Source: an uncultured Rhodospirillales bacterium
GTDB lineage: Bacteria > Pseudomonadota > Alphaproteobacteria > Rhodospirillales > Casp-alpha2
Reading direction: 5' to 3'
Length of the DNA stretch: 13,382 nucleotides
NCBI GenBank assembly: GCA_938074585.1
Contig: CALJEW010000040.1
Location: 1 to 13,382 of the forward strand
A program made the translations under genes and the position numbers. The first letter of the stretch is position 1. Each line of letters starts with the position of its first letter. Under the pieces are notes generated by a model. That model was given only the letters and a program-made list of their open reading frames with translations, searched no databases and was not told where the DNA came from. Of the stretch, positions 6,893-12,720 are shown piece after piece.

Positions 6893-7324
6893 TTAAAGGG
6901 GCTGTTTAGAGAGGCGGTCTAACCATTTGTTATTCAGTGCAGAAACAACTAAGTTGCTGACTTTTACTTGAGCCCGGGCTTCAAGCGCTTGAATCATAGG
7001 TAAATCTGGTGGCAGCGCCAAAATGACACGGCCTTCAAATGTTTGAGTGGCAAGGTTCAAAGGTTGTAAGTTCCGGTTCAAAAACTGGCCTTTCCAATAG
7101 ACAACAAGCGTTGGCATTTTTTTAGCTGATGCAGCGGCTTGATTGGGTTTGGCAGATAAAGCGATCTTCATTTGAGACAACTTGCTTTCCGAATTTATTT
7201 TATCGAGCGCGTTTTCTTGTGGTGCTGCCATAGAAACCATGGTTAAAACCATTAAGCTAAAAAACGCCATAGCCAGTGCTAAGGCCACTTCAGTCATTGC
7301 ATTTTCAGATGCTGTTAATGTCAT
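6893..7324 (-). CDS. Single-pass MotB/ExbD-like membrane protein, first gene of the run
   Basis: A 143-residue protein, ATG at 7324 with GGGAG 8 bases upstream. A short N-terminus leads into one membrane segment at about 12-33 (EVALALAMAFFSLMVLTMVSM). The entry TE-VALALAMAFF is reminiscent of the MotB segment YADFMTAMMAFF, with Glu12 where MotB has its proton-binding Asp; ExbD and TolR have an Asp in the same region. The periplasmic part (about 34-143) has an ExbD-like strand pattern (LVVYWKGQFLN, then GRVILALPPDLPMIQALEARAQ). This would make it the B-subunit of a proton-driven stator, but no MotA/ExbB-type A-subunit gene is in the window; one could have lain upstream, where the truncated IS now sits. 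The family call is tentative; the topology is firmer. Confidence 0.7.
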   Translation of the reverse strand: MTLTASENAMTEVALALAMAFFSLMVLTMVSMAAPQENALDKINSESKLSQMKIALSAKPNQAAASAKKMPTLVVYWKGQFLNRNLQPLNLATQTFEGRVILALPPDLPMIQALEARAQVKVSNLVVSALNNKWLDRLSKQPL

Positions 7325-7379
7325 TGCATGTCACTCCCTTGCTTTCAGGGATAACTATGACAGGATCAGGTTAATTTTC

Positions 7380-7393
7380 TTGATCAAGATAAA
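7380..7393. promoter_or_regulatory. FNR/FixK-like box upstream of the envelope operon
   Basis: The bases TTGAT-CAAG-ATAAA match the FNR/FixK consensus TTGAT-N4-ATCAA at 9 of 10 specified positions. The box contains most of a perfect palindrome, CTTGATCAAG (7379-7388). On the minus strand, a possible -10 hexamer CATAGT (7359-7354) would give a start near 7346, putting the box centre about 41 bases upstream, the class II FNR geometry. This would mean oxygen-responsive control of the operon. A single near-match in AT-rich DNA can occur by chance. Confidence 0.35.
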
Positions 7394-7564
7394 TGATTAT
7401 TCAATTGAACGGACCACATCCCACTTATGTGAGGAAGCAAATATTGCCTTGGTAATTTGCTTGGGCAGATATTGGCTCCTCGACGTTTCAAGTGGATTCC
7501 AGTACAGATTTAGGGCGTAATCGCTTACCCTGCTCCTGCAGTAATTTCAGCGGAGAATTTGTAT

Positions 7565-8460
7565 ATGGATACAGCTTCAGTTTTGGCACTTGGTCTGGGG
7601 GATACTTCTCCGTGGCGACTTGTTGATCAATGTCTTTATACAGGCAAGCAACCACATATTCTTAAGATGTTTCTGGAGACGGATTGCGGGGCTCTGTTTC
7701 CATGCCCTGAGTGTGGCAGGTCTTGCAAGGCCCATGATTTCAAGGAGTTCACCTGGAGGCATCTTAACTTCTTCCAGCATCATTGCCTGATCACCGACAA
7801 AATCCCGCGCACCAGTTCCGGTGAACAAGGCGTGAAACGGGTGAATGTTCCCTGGGCGCGAGAAGGCAGTAGTTTTACCCTGCTGTTCGAGCAGGCGGCA
7901 ATGGCGCTGGTTCGTGAAATGCCGGTGCTGGCGGCGGCCCGGATTATCGGTATTACCGACAAACGCCTGTGGAGGGTTGTCGCGTATTATGTGGCGAAGG
8001 CCGTGGGCAATCTCGACCTTTCTGGTCTAAATTCCTTGTCCTTAGACGAAACGGTAGCAAAGCGCGGACATAATTACGTAACCGTGTTCATCGATGCCCG
8101 TCGACAGAACCGTCCGGTGGTTTTCGCAACTCCAGGCAAGGGCAAGGCAACTGTTCGAGAATTCAAGATGTTTTTAAAGAAACATAACGGCGACCCAGAG
8201 CACATTGTCGAGGTGGTTTGCGACATGTCACCCGCTTTTCTTGCCACCATCAGCAAGGAATTTCCCGGGGCAAATGTGACGGTGGACTGGTTCCATGTGG
8301 TTCAGTTGTTCAACCGCGCAGTCGATGATGTGCGCAAGGCAGAGTACAAGCGGGTGCGGGTGCGTTTGCCTGCCGCCACCCACTGGGCGGTGCTCAAGGC
8401 CGGTGATGGCAAATTGACAGAAAAACAGGCTGCGGCTTTGTTGGAATTGGAAGCCGGTGA
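7565..8460 (+). mobile_element. ISL3-family insertion sequence remnant, 3' end lost
   Basis: The transposase part of an ISL3-family element. Recognisable sequence stops after LLELEAGDF (about base 8460), where the flank becomes a tRNA-Leu fragment. The right terminal repeat is therefore missing. No convincing left terminal repeat could be assigned in 7325-7564, so the true left limit is unknown and probably somewhat upstream of 7565. The remnant is visibly more GC-rich than the AT-rich DNA on both sides. Confidence 0.75.
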
Positions 8461-8499
8461 TTTTGAAAACCACGCGTCTACCAATTCCGCCAGAAGGGC
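8461..8499 (-). tRNA. tRNA-Leu, 5' half only (truncated, probably anticodon CAA)
   Basis: Reading the minus strand from 8499: acceptor strand GCCCTTC, then TG, then the D-arm GCGGAATTGGTAGACGC, which is characteristic of bacterial tRNA-Leu, then TGGTT and the anticodon loop TTCAAAA. Aligned by position with other tRNA-Leu, the anticodon is CAA. The sequence then switches to IS DNA. The 3' half (variable arm, T-arm and a GAAGGGC acceptor strand) is not found in the following bases or in 7325-7564. The gene is therefore broken at the IS junction and cannot give a functional tRNA. Confidence 0.8.
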
Positions 8500-8518
8500 A
8501 CAATTTTACGCAGTCTAA

Positions 8519-8824
8519 GTAATCAACTACACGATGTCCACTGGATCAACAAGCGTGCAATTCGTGTAATACCCCGTGTAACGCCTATTCTTAAATTATA
8601 TCATCAACTTAATCGCATATTGATAAATTTTGAGATCCGCTCGTCTACCTAGTTTGCCAAAGAGGCTCCCTAGAATGAATTAAGATTTTTTAGCACCCGT
8701 TATCGGAAACGACAATCACCTATCCGTCTTTTTTATGATTTATTCGAAGCACAGCAAAAAATACCCTAACTTATGGACTCATGCACCAGATTGGCGCGGC
8801 TCAAGCGTTGCACACACCGAAATC
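8519..8824. other. Gene-free stretch next to the broken tRNA
   Basis: No convincing gene on either strand. A perfect -10-like TATAAT lies on the minus strand at 8600-8595, about 95 bases before the tRNA 5' end, and might belong to the tRNA promoter, but no good -35 is seen. Short direct repeats occur at 8554-8581. The plus-strand open frame of about 60 codons across this stretch has no start signal. Confidence 0.5.
8554..8581 (+). repeat. Three short direct repeats CGTG(T/C)AA
   Basis: CGTGCAA at 8554-8560, CGTGTAA at 8563-8569 and CGTGTAA at 8575-8581, with start-to-start spacings of 9 and 12 bases. They sit upstream of the tRNA-Leu fragment. They could be binding sites, but they are short enough to be chance. 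Confidence 0.3.
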
Positions 8825-8853
8825 TTGACTTATGTTGCGTTCAATACTGTACT
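8825..8853 (+). promoter_or_regulatory. Putative sigma70 promoter for the acidic protein gene
   Basis: TTGACT (8825-8830, 5 of 6 matches), a 17-base spacer, then TGTACT (8848-8853, 4 of 6). Transcription would begin near 8860. That lies after the frame-open codon at 8832 and supports the ATG at 8877 as the start. Confidence 0.45.
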
Positions 8854-8876
8854 TAGAATCATTGAGGATACCCGTA

Positions 8877-9263
8877 ATGCAAAAAGTTGAACTGTCCGTG
8901 CACGAATTCATGGCCATTATGGGTCAATTGGATGAAGATCGGAATGAAACTGGGCCTGATGCTTCGGGAACGATCTACGACGAATGGCATGCTCAGTGGA
9001 CATCGCTGGATGACCGGCTTGAAAAATTAGGCCCTATGGACCGCGCAGATATGTTGTTCGACGGCAAAATCACAATCAATGCGATTTCTGAAGATCACTT
9101 CCAAGCTTTGATCAATTCTGTAAAATTTCAAATCTCATTTCACAACCACCTAATCGAAACCGAAGACGAAGATGCCGACGAAGATGATTTAGATATTTGG
9201 CAAAAGTGCTTGAACCGATTAACTGGTGTCAATTCATCAACCGACTGGAAAAACCAAGAATAG
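8877..9263 (+). CDS. Small acidic protein of unknown function
   Basis: A 128-residue protein. The ATG at 8877 has GAGGA (8864-8868) 8 bases upstream and follows a putative promoter, so it is preferred over the in-frame codon at 8832. The protein (MQKVELSVHEFMAIMGQLDE...) is soluble and has many Asp and Glu, with a run EDEDADEDDLD at about residues 98-108. It has one Cys and no signal peptide or membrane segment. Helices are likely at both ends. The context gives little help: a rearranged IS/tRNA zone on one side and a convergent ferredoxin gene on the other. The family is not recognised. Confidence 0.75.
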   Translation: MQKVELSVHEFMAIMGQLDEDRNETGPDASGTIYDEWHAQWTSLDDRLEKLGPMDRADMLFDGKITINAISEDHFQALINSVKFQISFHNHLIETEDEDADEDDLDIWQKCLNRLTGVNSSTDWKNQE

Positions 9264-9288
9264 GCTGCTTATTGGTCAATAAGACAGC
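9264..9288. terminator. Inverted repeat between convergent genes, possible terminator
   Basis: GCTG-C-TTATTG-GT-CAATAA-GA-CAGC forms an inverted repeat immediately after the stop of the acidic protein gene and downstream of the convergent ferredoxin gene. Neither strand has the T-run of a standard Rho-independent terminator and the inner loop is only 2 bases, so the call is weak. It could serve either direction. Confidence 0.3.
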
Positions 9289-9324
9289 AATCGCGTCTAA
9301 ATTAACCGGCATTAGCTTAAGTTA

Positions 9325-9603
9325 TTAAACGTCGATCACCATATTTGATGTGGGAACGGCGGAACAAATCAAAATTTCGTCGTCACTTTCGGGAGCAAAC
9401 ACGTCGTTTTCGCCATAATCAAACGTGCCTTCAATCACCTTTACTAAACACGTATGACAGGTTCCAGATTGACAGCTTGAATCGGCGGCTACGCCTGCAT
9501 CTTCTGCCAATTCCAACAGGGTTTCGACGTTTAAATTCCAATGCGCCGTTAGTCCTGATTTTTTAAATTCGACTTTAAAGCCGTTCTTATCTTGATCGCT
9601 CAT
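9325..9603 (-). CDS. 2Fe-2S plant-type ferredoxin
   Basis: A 92-residue electron carrier with the plant-type cluster motif C-x4-C-x2-C-x27-C: Cys44, Cys49 and Cys52 in SSCQSGTCHTCLV, and Cys80 in ILICSAVP. The length and the beta-grasp pattern (FKVEFKKSGLTAHW at the N-terminus, TLLELAEDAGV helix) fit free-standing ferredoxins or the ferredoxin domain of oxygenase reductases. It begins 13 bases after the stop of the dehydrogenase gene, so the two are probably co-transcribed. No reductase or oxygenase is in the window, so its partner is unknown. Cytoplasmic. A reading frame on the other strand over the same bases is a shadow. Confidence 0.92.
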   Translation of the reverse strand: MSDQDKNGFKVEFKKSGLTAHWNLNVETLLELAEDAGVAADSSCQSGTCHTCLVKVIEGTFDYGENDVFAPESDDEILICSAVPTSNMVIDV

Positions 9604-9616
9604 TCATATATTCCTA

Positions 9617-10693
9617 TTACGTATTTTCGCCACAAATGGCTTTACATATAGCTTCTGTGACTTCTTTCGTTGTCGCATTGCCACCTAAATCTTTGGACAA
9701 AACATCCCCCGCAGCTGTCACATGTTCAATAGCCACCATCAATTTACGAGCGGCACGAGGTTCACCCAAATGCTCAAGCATCATGACAGCTGACCATAGC
9801 GAGCCAATCGGGTTTGATATTCCTTGGCCCATAATATCGAAACCAGAGCCGTGGATCGGCTCAAACATAGATGGGAACGTTCTTTCCGGATTCAAGTTTG
9901 CTGTGGGCGCAATGCCTAAGCTTCCGGTCAATGCAGCGGCCAAATCGCTCAGCACATCGGCGTGTAAGTTGGTTGCAACAACAGTGTCGATAGATTTCGG
10001 ATCCAAAACCATGCGTGTCGTCATCGCATCGACCAGCATTTTATCGGTTGTAACATCAGGGTAATCAGCTTTTACACGCTCAAACACATCATCCCACATC
10101 ACCATGCCGTGGCGCTGGGCATTCGATTTTGTCACCAATGTCAAATGCTTGCGGGGCCGTGAACTGGCTATGTCCATGGCAAAACGCTGAATACGCTCAA
10201 CTCCGACACGGGTAAATACAGCCACATCCATGCCTACTTCTTCGGGCAAGTCGCGGTGAACACGCCCGCCAGTACCCGCATATTCTCCTTCTGAATTTTC
10301 ACGAATAATAACCCAATCCAAATCGTACGCCGTCACACCTTTTAAGGGACCTTCAATCCCGGGTAATAAGCGCGCTGGGCGCACATTTGCATATTGATCA
10401 AAGGGTTGGCAAATATTGAGCCTTAGCCCCCATAACGTAATGTGGTCTGGAACTTCTGGGTCTCCCGCCGAGCCAAAATAAATAGCATCGACATCTTTAA
10501 TTTGGTCCCGCCCATCTTCAGGCATCATGATGCCGTGTTTGCGGTAATAATCGGAACCCCAGTCATATTTTTTTACGTGTAACTTGAAGCCACCATCGTG
10601 TTTTTCCAACACTTTTAAGACTTCTACGCCGGCATTAATAACTTCAGTACCAATTCCGTCGCCGGGAATTGCTGCAATTGTGTATTCTTTCAT
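9617..10693 (-). CDS. Tartrate dehydrogenase / D-malate dehydrogenase (decarboxylating) family
   Basis: A 358-residue NAD-dependent, metal-dependent beta-decarboxylating dehydrogenase of the isopropylmalate/isocitrate dehydrogenase superfamily. PGDGIGTEV is at 10-18. The segment at about 75-107 (GSAGDPEVPDHITLWGLRL, then NICQPFDQYANVRP) is typical of the tartrate/D-malate (DmlA/TtuC) branch and not of LeuB. ENSEGEYAG (132-140) and the catalytic Lys in VTKSNAQRHG (Lys189) are present. Metal-binding Asp lie in LVDAMTTRM (Asp222) and NLHADVLSD (Asp246, Asp250). Full length. It probably acts on D-malate, tartrate or a related 2-hydroxy acid; the exact substrate cannot be read. A promoter and a palindrome lie upstream, and the ferredoxin gene follows. 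Confidence 0.9.
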   Translation of the reverse strand: MKEYTIAAIPGDGIGTEVINAGVEVLKVLEKHDGGFKLHVKKYDWGSDYYRKHGIMMPEDGRDQIKDVDAIYFGSAGDPEVPDHITLWGLRLNICQPFDQYANVRPARLLPGIEGPLKGVTAYDLDWVIIRENSEGEYAGTGGRVHRDLPEEVGMDVAVFTRVGVERIQRFAMDIASSRPRKHLTLVTKSNAQRHGMVMWDDVFERVKADYPDVTTDKMLVDAMTTRMVLDPKSIDTVVATNLHADVLSDLAAALTGSLGIAPTANLNPERTFPSMFEPIHGSGFDIMGQGISNPIGSLWSAVMMLEHLGEPRAARKLMVAIEHVTAAGDVLSKDLGGNATTKEVTEAICKAICGENT

Positions 10694-10699
10694 GTACCA

Positions 10700-10714
10700 T
10701 TACTTTCAAAGTAA
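10700..10714. promoter_or_regulatory. Perfect palindrome in the dehydrogenase leader, possible operator
   Basis: TTACTTT-C-AAAGTAA has perfect 7-base arms and contains a T-N11-A core of the LysR type. It lies between the predicted promoter and the dehydrogenase start codon, where a bound protein would repress. It also overlaps the expected ribosome-binding region, which has no strong Shine-Dalgarno. No regulator gene is visible nearby. Confidence 0.35.
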
Positions 10715-10739
10715 CTAGAATCAGATTATTCTGGTCGTT

Positions 10740-10767
10740 AATTTAGTCCGTAGTTCATGGCTGTCAA
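10740..10767 (-). promoter_or_regulatory. Putative sigma70 promoter for the dehydrogenase-ferredoxin pair
   Basis: On the minus strand, a perfect -35 TTGACA (10767-10762), a 16-base spacer and -10-like TAAATT (10745-10740, 4 of 6). Transcription would begin near 10733, about 40 bases before the dehydrogenase ATG. Confidence 0.5.
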
Positions 10768-10782
10768 AAGTTGATTTACAAA

Positions 10783-11256
10783 ATGCGTCAAAAAAAACCA
10801 ATGGATAAACCATCAAATTCAAGTAAAAGCTTCGTTGGTAACGTTGCTTGGGATGAATTCGTTGCTTGGTGTATTGCCAAAAGCCTAAACCCTTTGCCTG
10901 CCCATGCATGGACTTTGGCCGCCTATATTCGCACGCTTGAAGAACATATGAGCCCGCCTAACATCCGGAAACACCTTGCAGATGTTGCAAAGGCCCATGC
11001 TGAAAAATCAAAAAAGCGCCCGGAACGCGACCCATTAATCGCGAAAACCATCGAAATTATAGAAAAACGCGCTTTGAAAAAAGCCCTCAAAGCAAAAAAG
11101 CTTGACGACGAAGACCTTTCTGATCCAACCACACCAAAAACAAAAAAGAGCAAAACACCTGCAAGAAAAAAAAAGAATGGCCCGAAAGCTAAATCCACAA
11201 GTACCCGAAGCATGCGCGCTACCCCTAAGTTGGTGACAAAATCGCAAGTTAAATAG
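10783..11256 (+). CDS. Recombinase-type core-binding domain with histone-H1-like Lys-rich tail
   Basis: 157 residues from the ATG at 10783; an in-frame TTG at 10771 and ATG at 10801 are alternatives, and none has a clear ribosome-binding site. Residues about 18-90 resemble the SAM-like core-binding domain of tyrosine recombinases: a helix with WDEFVAWCIAKSLNPLPA, then WTLAAYIRTLEEHMSPPNIRKHLADVAKAHAE, then RDPLIAKTIEII. No catalytic domain follows. The tail (about 95-157) is made of Lys, Ala, Pro, Thr and Ser (for example KTKKSKTPARKKKNGPKAK), much like histone H1 or the Lys-rich tails of some bacterial nucleoid proteins. DNA binding is likely; a nucleoid role is inference. It is divergent from the dehydrogenase operon and converges on the DUF2798 gene 16 bases away. 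Confidence 0.75.
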   Translation: MRQKKPMDKPSNSSKSFVGNVAWDEFVAWCIAKSLNPLPAHAWTLAAYIRTLEEHMSPPNIRKHLADVAKAHAEKSKKRPERDPLIAKTIEIIEKRALKKALKAKKLDDEDLSDPTTPKTKKSKTPARKKKNGPKAKSTSTRSMRATPKLVTKSQVK

Positions 11257-11272
11257 TCAAAAATTTTAATTG

Positions 11273-11500
11273 CTAGGTGCTAACCGTTAATTTACCCACG
11301 AGTTTCCGTGTCATCGGGGCGATTACCAATATAGCAGGGAACGCAACCAGCCAACTTTTAAGCCATGCCATTATCCAAGAGACAACAAAAGCCTCACTAA
11401 GCCCAATCGCATTGTATGTCGCTATCCCAGAAACAAGGCACGACATTAAGAGGGATAAAATAAAACTAAACAGAACAGGCGCAAAACGAGCCGGGATCAT
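11273..11500 (-). CDS. DUF2798 family small membrane protein
   Basis: A 75-residue protein with two membrane segments: about 8-30 (VLFSFILSLLMSCLVSGIA) and about 42-63 (WIMAWLKSWLVAFPAILVIAP), followed by a basic end, MTRKLVGKL. The pattern S-LLMS-LVSG...W...W--AFP---V-AP--R--V is that of DUF2798, a family of unknown function in the inner membrane of Proteobacteria. The ATG at 11500 is preceded by GAAGGA 6 bases upstream; that site lies inside a REP-like repeat. The gene is on the same strand as the M23 peptidase gene but 89 bases downstream of it, so co-transcription is uncertain. Confidence 0.82.
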   Translation of the reverse strand: MIPARFAPVLFSFILSLLMSCLVSGIATYNAIGLSEAFVVSWIMAWLKSWLVAFPAILVIAPMTRKLVGKLTVST

Positions 11501-11505
11501 GGACA

Positions 11506-11525
11506 GTCCTTCGACGGGCTGAGAG
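11506..11525. repeat. REP-like repeat fragment upstream of the DUF2798 gene
   Basis: GTCCTTCGACGGGCTGAGAG closely resembles the dispersed intergenic element GTCCTTCGACAGGCTCAGGA known from many proteobacterial genomes, whose ends pair as GTCCT/AGGAC. Here the right arm has decayed (GAGAG), so the hairpin is weak. The left arm, read on the minus strand, supplies the GAAGGA ribosome-binding site of the DUF2798 gene. Recognition is from memory of the element. Confidence 0.4.
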
Positions 11526-11589
11526 TGGATTCATATAACGAGTTTAGACTATGTAATAAATAAGAGGATATAAGGATGAAACTCTTTTA

Positions 11590-12621
11590 TTAACGCACAA
11601 GCATTTCACGCTTCACCCTAACCACATGCTCTGACCCATCAGCCAACGGGCGTCTTATTGACATTTCACCCCGGTATATACCTTCCGGCCAATATAATTT
11701 TTTACGTTTTTTGCCCGCATACAAAAGCCTGCGGGCTTTATTTTGTTTAATAACGCTTTCGTGGGAAATGACAACACCACCATCTGGGCTTGTGATTTGC
11801 GCATGGACGAGGTCCCCCTTTTTAATTCGGTACGTAAGACCCCATATAACCAAAAAGGGTGCTTGGCGAGATATTACTTTATCTTGATGAAGCCCCGCTA
11901 AAACTGCATTTGCGTTGGGCTTAATACCAGAAAACCCCGCACTAAAAATAGCCATCAGCGGCTTGGTTAAATCAGGTATCAGGGCTGCGTCCCAAAGATA
12001 ATCAGCCCCAAGACCGCAAGGTTTTCCACGGTTTCGGCCCGTAAACGGATCAATAACTTTACCCTGATACCGCACTGTCATATGTATATGCGGGAACACT
12101 GTTTTTCCTGAAAACCCCACAAGGCCGAGTTTTTGGCCTTTATCAACGCGTTGCCCCGGCTTTACCGACACACTACCTTTTCGAAAATGGCAATATTGGG
12201 TTTGCCATCCATTGTCGTGCTTTATGGAAACCCCGTTCCCACATTCGCGTCCCTTTATATTTTTGAACTTAAATCCTTCGCCCGTATCGCCCGACATTCC
12301 GTTCCGAATATTGCGAACAATACCCGCCGCCGCTGCCAAAACCTTGACCCCTTTGCGCAGGGCTTTCAAATCGCGAACAGAAATATCAGTGCCTTTGTGT
12401 CCGTTATAGCTTTCATCCTGGCAATTATAATCTTTGACACCTGCACTGGCATCTAAATCGACCAAATTAACCAACCAGCAGTCTTTGCCCACGGTGCAAT
12501 CAATGGGCAAACCCAATTTTATATCCGATTGAGCCGCATTGGAGCTCATTGGAAACAACAGAGCAAATAAGGAAACTGCTAGGGCTGCCTCTTGCGCGCT
12601 CTTTAAGTCAAACATCTTCAT
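11590..12621 (-). CDS. Secreted M23 (LytM-type) zinc metallopeptidase
   Basis: A 343-residue protein with a Sec signal peptide (hydrophobic core AALAVSLFALLF, cleavage after SNA, about residue 29). The LytM/M23 domain spans about 70-200 and has the full zinc and catalytic set: His75 and Asp79 in NGHKGTDI, His145 in QYCHF, and His178/His180 in FPHIHM. It should cleave peptide cross-links of peptidoglycan in the periplasm. Six or so Cys in the first 200 residues could form disulfides. Residues about 215-343 form a second, beta-rich region (FLVIWGLTYRIKKGDLVHAQI...) of unknown role. ATG at 12621. It is divergent from the MaoC-like gene with about 100 bases between them. No EnvC/NlpD-type degenerate site is seen, so activity is likely. 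Confidence 0.92.
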   Translation of the reverse strand: MKMFDLKSAQEAALAVSLFALLFPMSSNAAQSDIKLGLPIDCTVGKDCWLVNLVDLDASAGVKDYNCQDESYNGHKGTDISVRDLKALRKGVKVLAAAAGIVRNIRNGMSGDTGEGFKFKNIKGRECGNGVSIKHDNGWQTQYCHFRKGSVSVKPGQRVDKGQKLGLVGFSGKTVFPHIHMTVRYQGKVIDPFTGRNRGKPCGLGADYLWDAALIPDLTKPLMAIFSAGFSGIKPNANAVLAGLHQDKVISRQAPFLVIWGLTYRIKKGDLVHAQITSPDGGVVISHESVIKQNKARRLLYAGKKRKKLYWPEGIYRGEMSIRRPLADGSEHVVRVKREMLVR

Positions 12622-12630
12622 GCCAAAGCC

Positions 12631-12659
12631 TTGTTAAGCATCACCAAGTCCCATATATT
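12631..12659 (+). promoter_or_regulatory. Putative sigma70 promoter for the MaoC-like gene
   Basis: TTGTTA (12631-12636, 4 of 6), a 17-base spacer and TATATT (12654-12659, 5 of 6). It would start transcription near 12666, about 55 bases before the MaoC-like ATG, possibly serving ribF as well. The palindrome at 12656-12670 overlaps its -10 and start point. Confidence 0.5.
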
Positions 12660-12670
12660 GCGCCGCAATA
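12656..12670. promoter_or_regulatory. Perfect palindrome over the MaoC promoter, possible operator
   Basis: TATTGCG-C-CGCAATA has perfect 7-base arms around one base. It covers the 3' end of the -10 hexamer and the predicted start site, the position expected for a repressor. It also lies between divergent genes, so it could affect the M23 peptidase gene too. Confidence 0.4.
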
Positions 12671-12720
12671 AATGATTTTATGCCAAATATATGAGGCACT
12701 TAAGATAAGGATACAAGCGA

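Larger units (their letters stand above)
7565..8518 (+). pseudogene. ISL3-family transposase, C-terminally truncated
   Basis: ATG at 7565 is preferred over the in-frame TTG at 7559 because GGAGA (7552-7556) is well spaced from it. The frame gives 317 residues, of which only about the first 298 are transposase; the last residues (about ENHASTNSARRAQFYAV) are read-through into a tRNA fragment. Family features: an N-terminal CPECGRSC zinc-finger-like segment; TWRHLNFFQH; FTLLFEQAAMALVREMP; SLDETVAKRGHNYVTVFID with a catalytic Asp (161); VVCDMSPAF; and VDWFHVVQLFN. The C-terminal third, including the last catalytic Glu, is missing, so it should be inactive. The usual second finger half (RC-x-x-HGV) reads TSSGEQGV here, so zinc ligands also seem lost. 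Full-length relatives are about 400 residues or more. Confidence 0.88.

Noticed and set aside
7440..7564. Left terminal inverted repeat of the ISL3 element
   Set aside because: No sequence could be matched to a right end, because the right end is missing.
8461..8499. Reading the anticodon as UCA, a selenocysteine-type tRNA
   Set aside because: That reading comes from a stem partly made of IS bases. By position against tRNA-Leu the anticodon is CAA, and the acceptor and D-arm are not those of tRNA-Sec.
8499..8600. A TAAAAT -10 just before the tRNA 5' end and a TATAAT at 8600-8595 as tRNA promoters
   Set aside because: Neither has a convincing -35 at 16-18 bases, so no promoter feature was called.
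8471..8650. Plus-strand open frame of about 60 codons (KPRVYQFRQKG...NFEIRSST) that could be the tail of a gene split by the IS
   Set aside because: Its first part lies on the tRNA-Leu fragment read backwards, it has no start signal, and I recognise no family.
9636..10064. 142-codon plus-strand frame across the dehydrogenase gene
   Set aside because: Shadow of a full-length, motif-complete enzyme on the minus strand.
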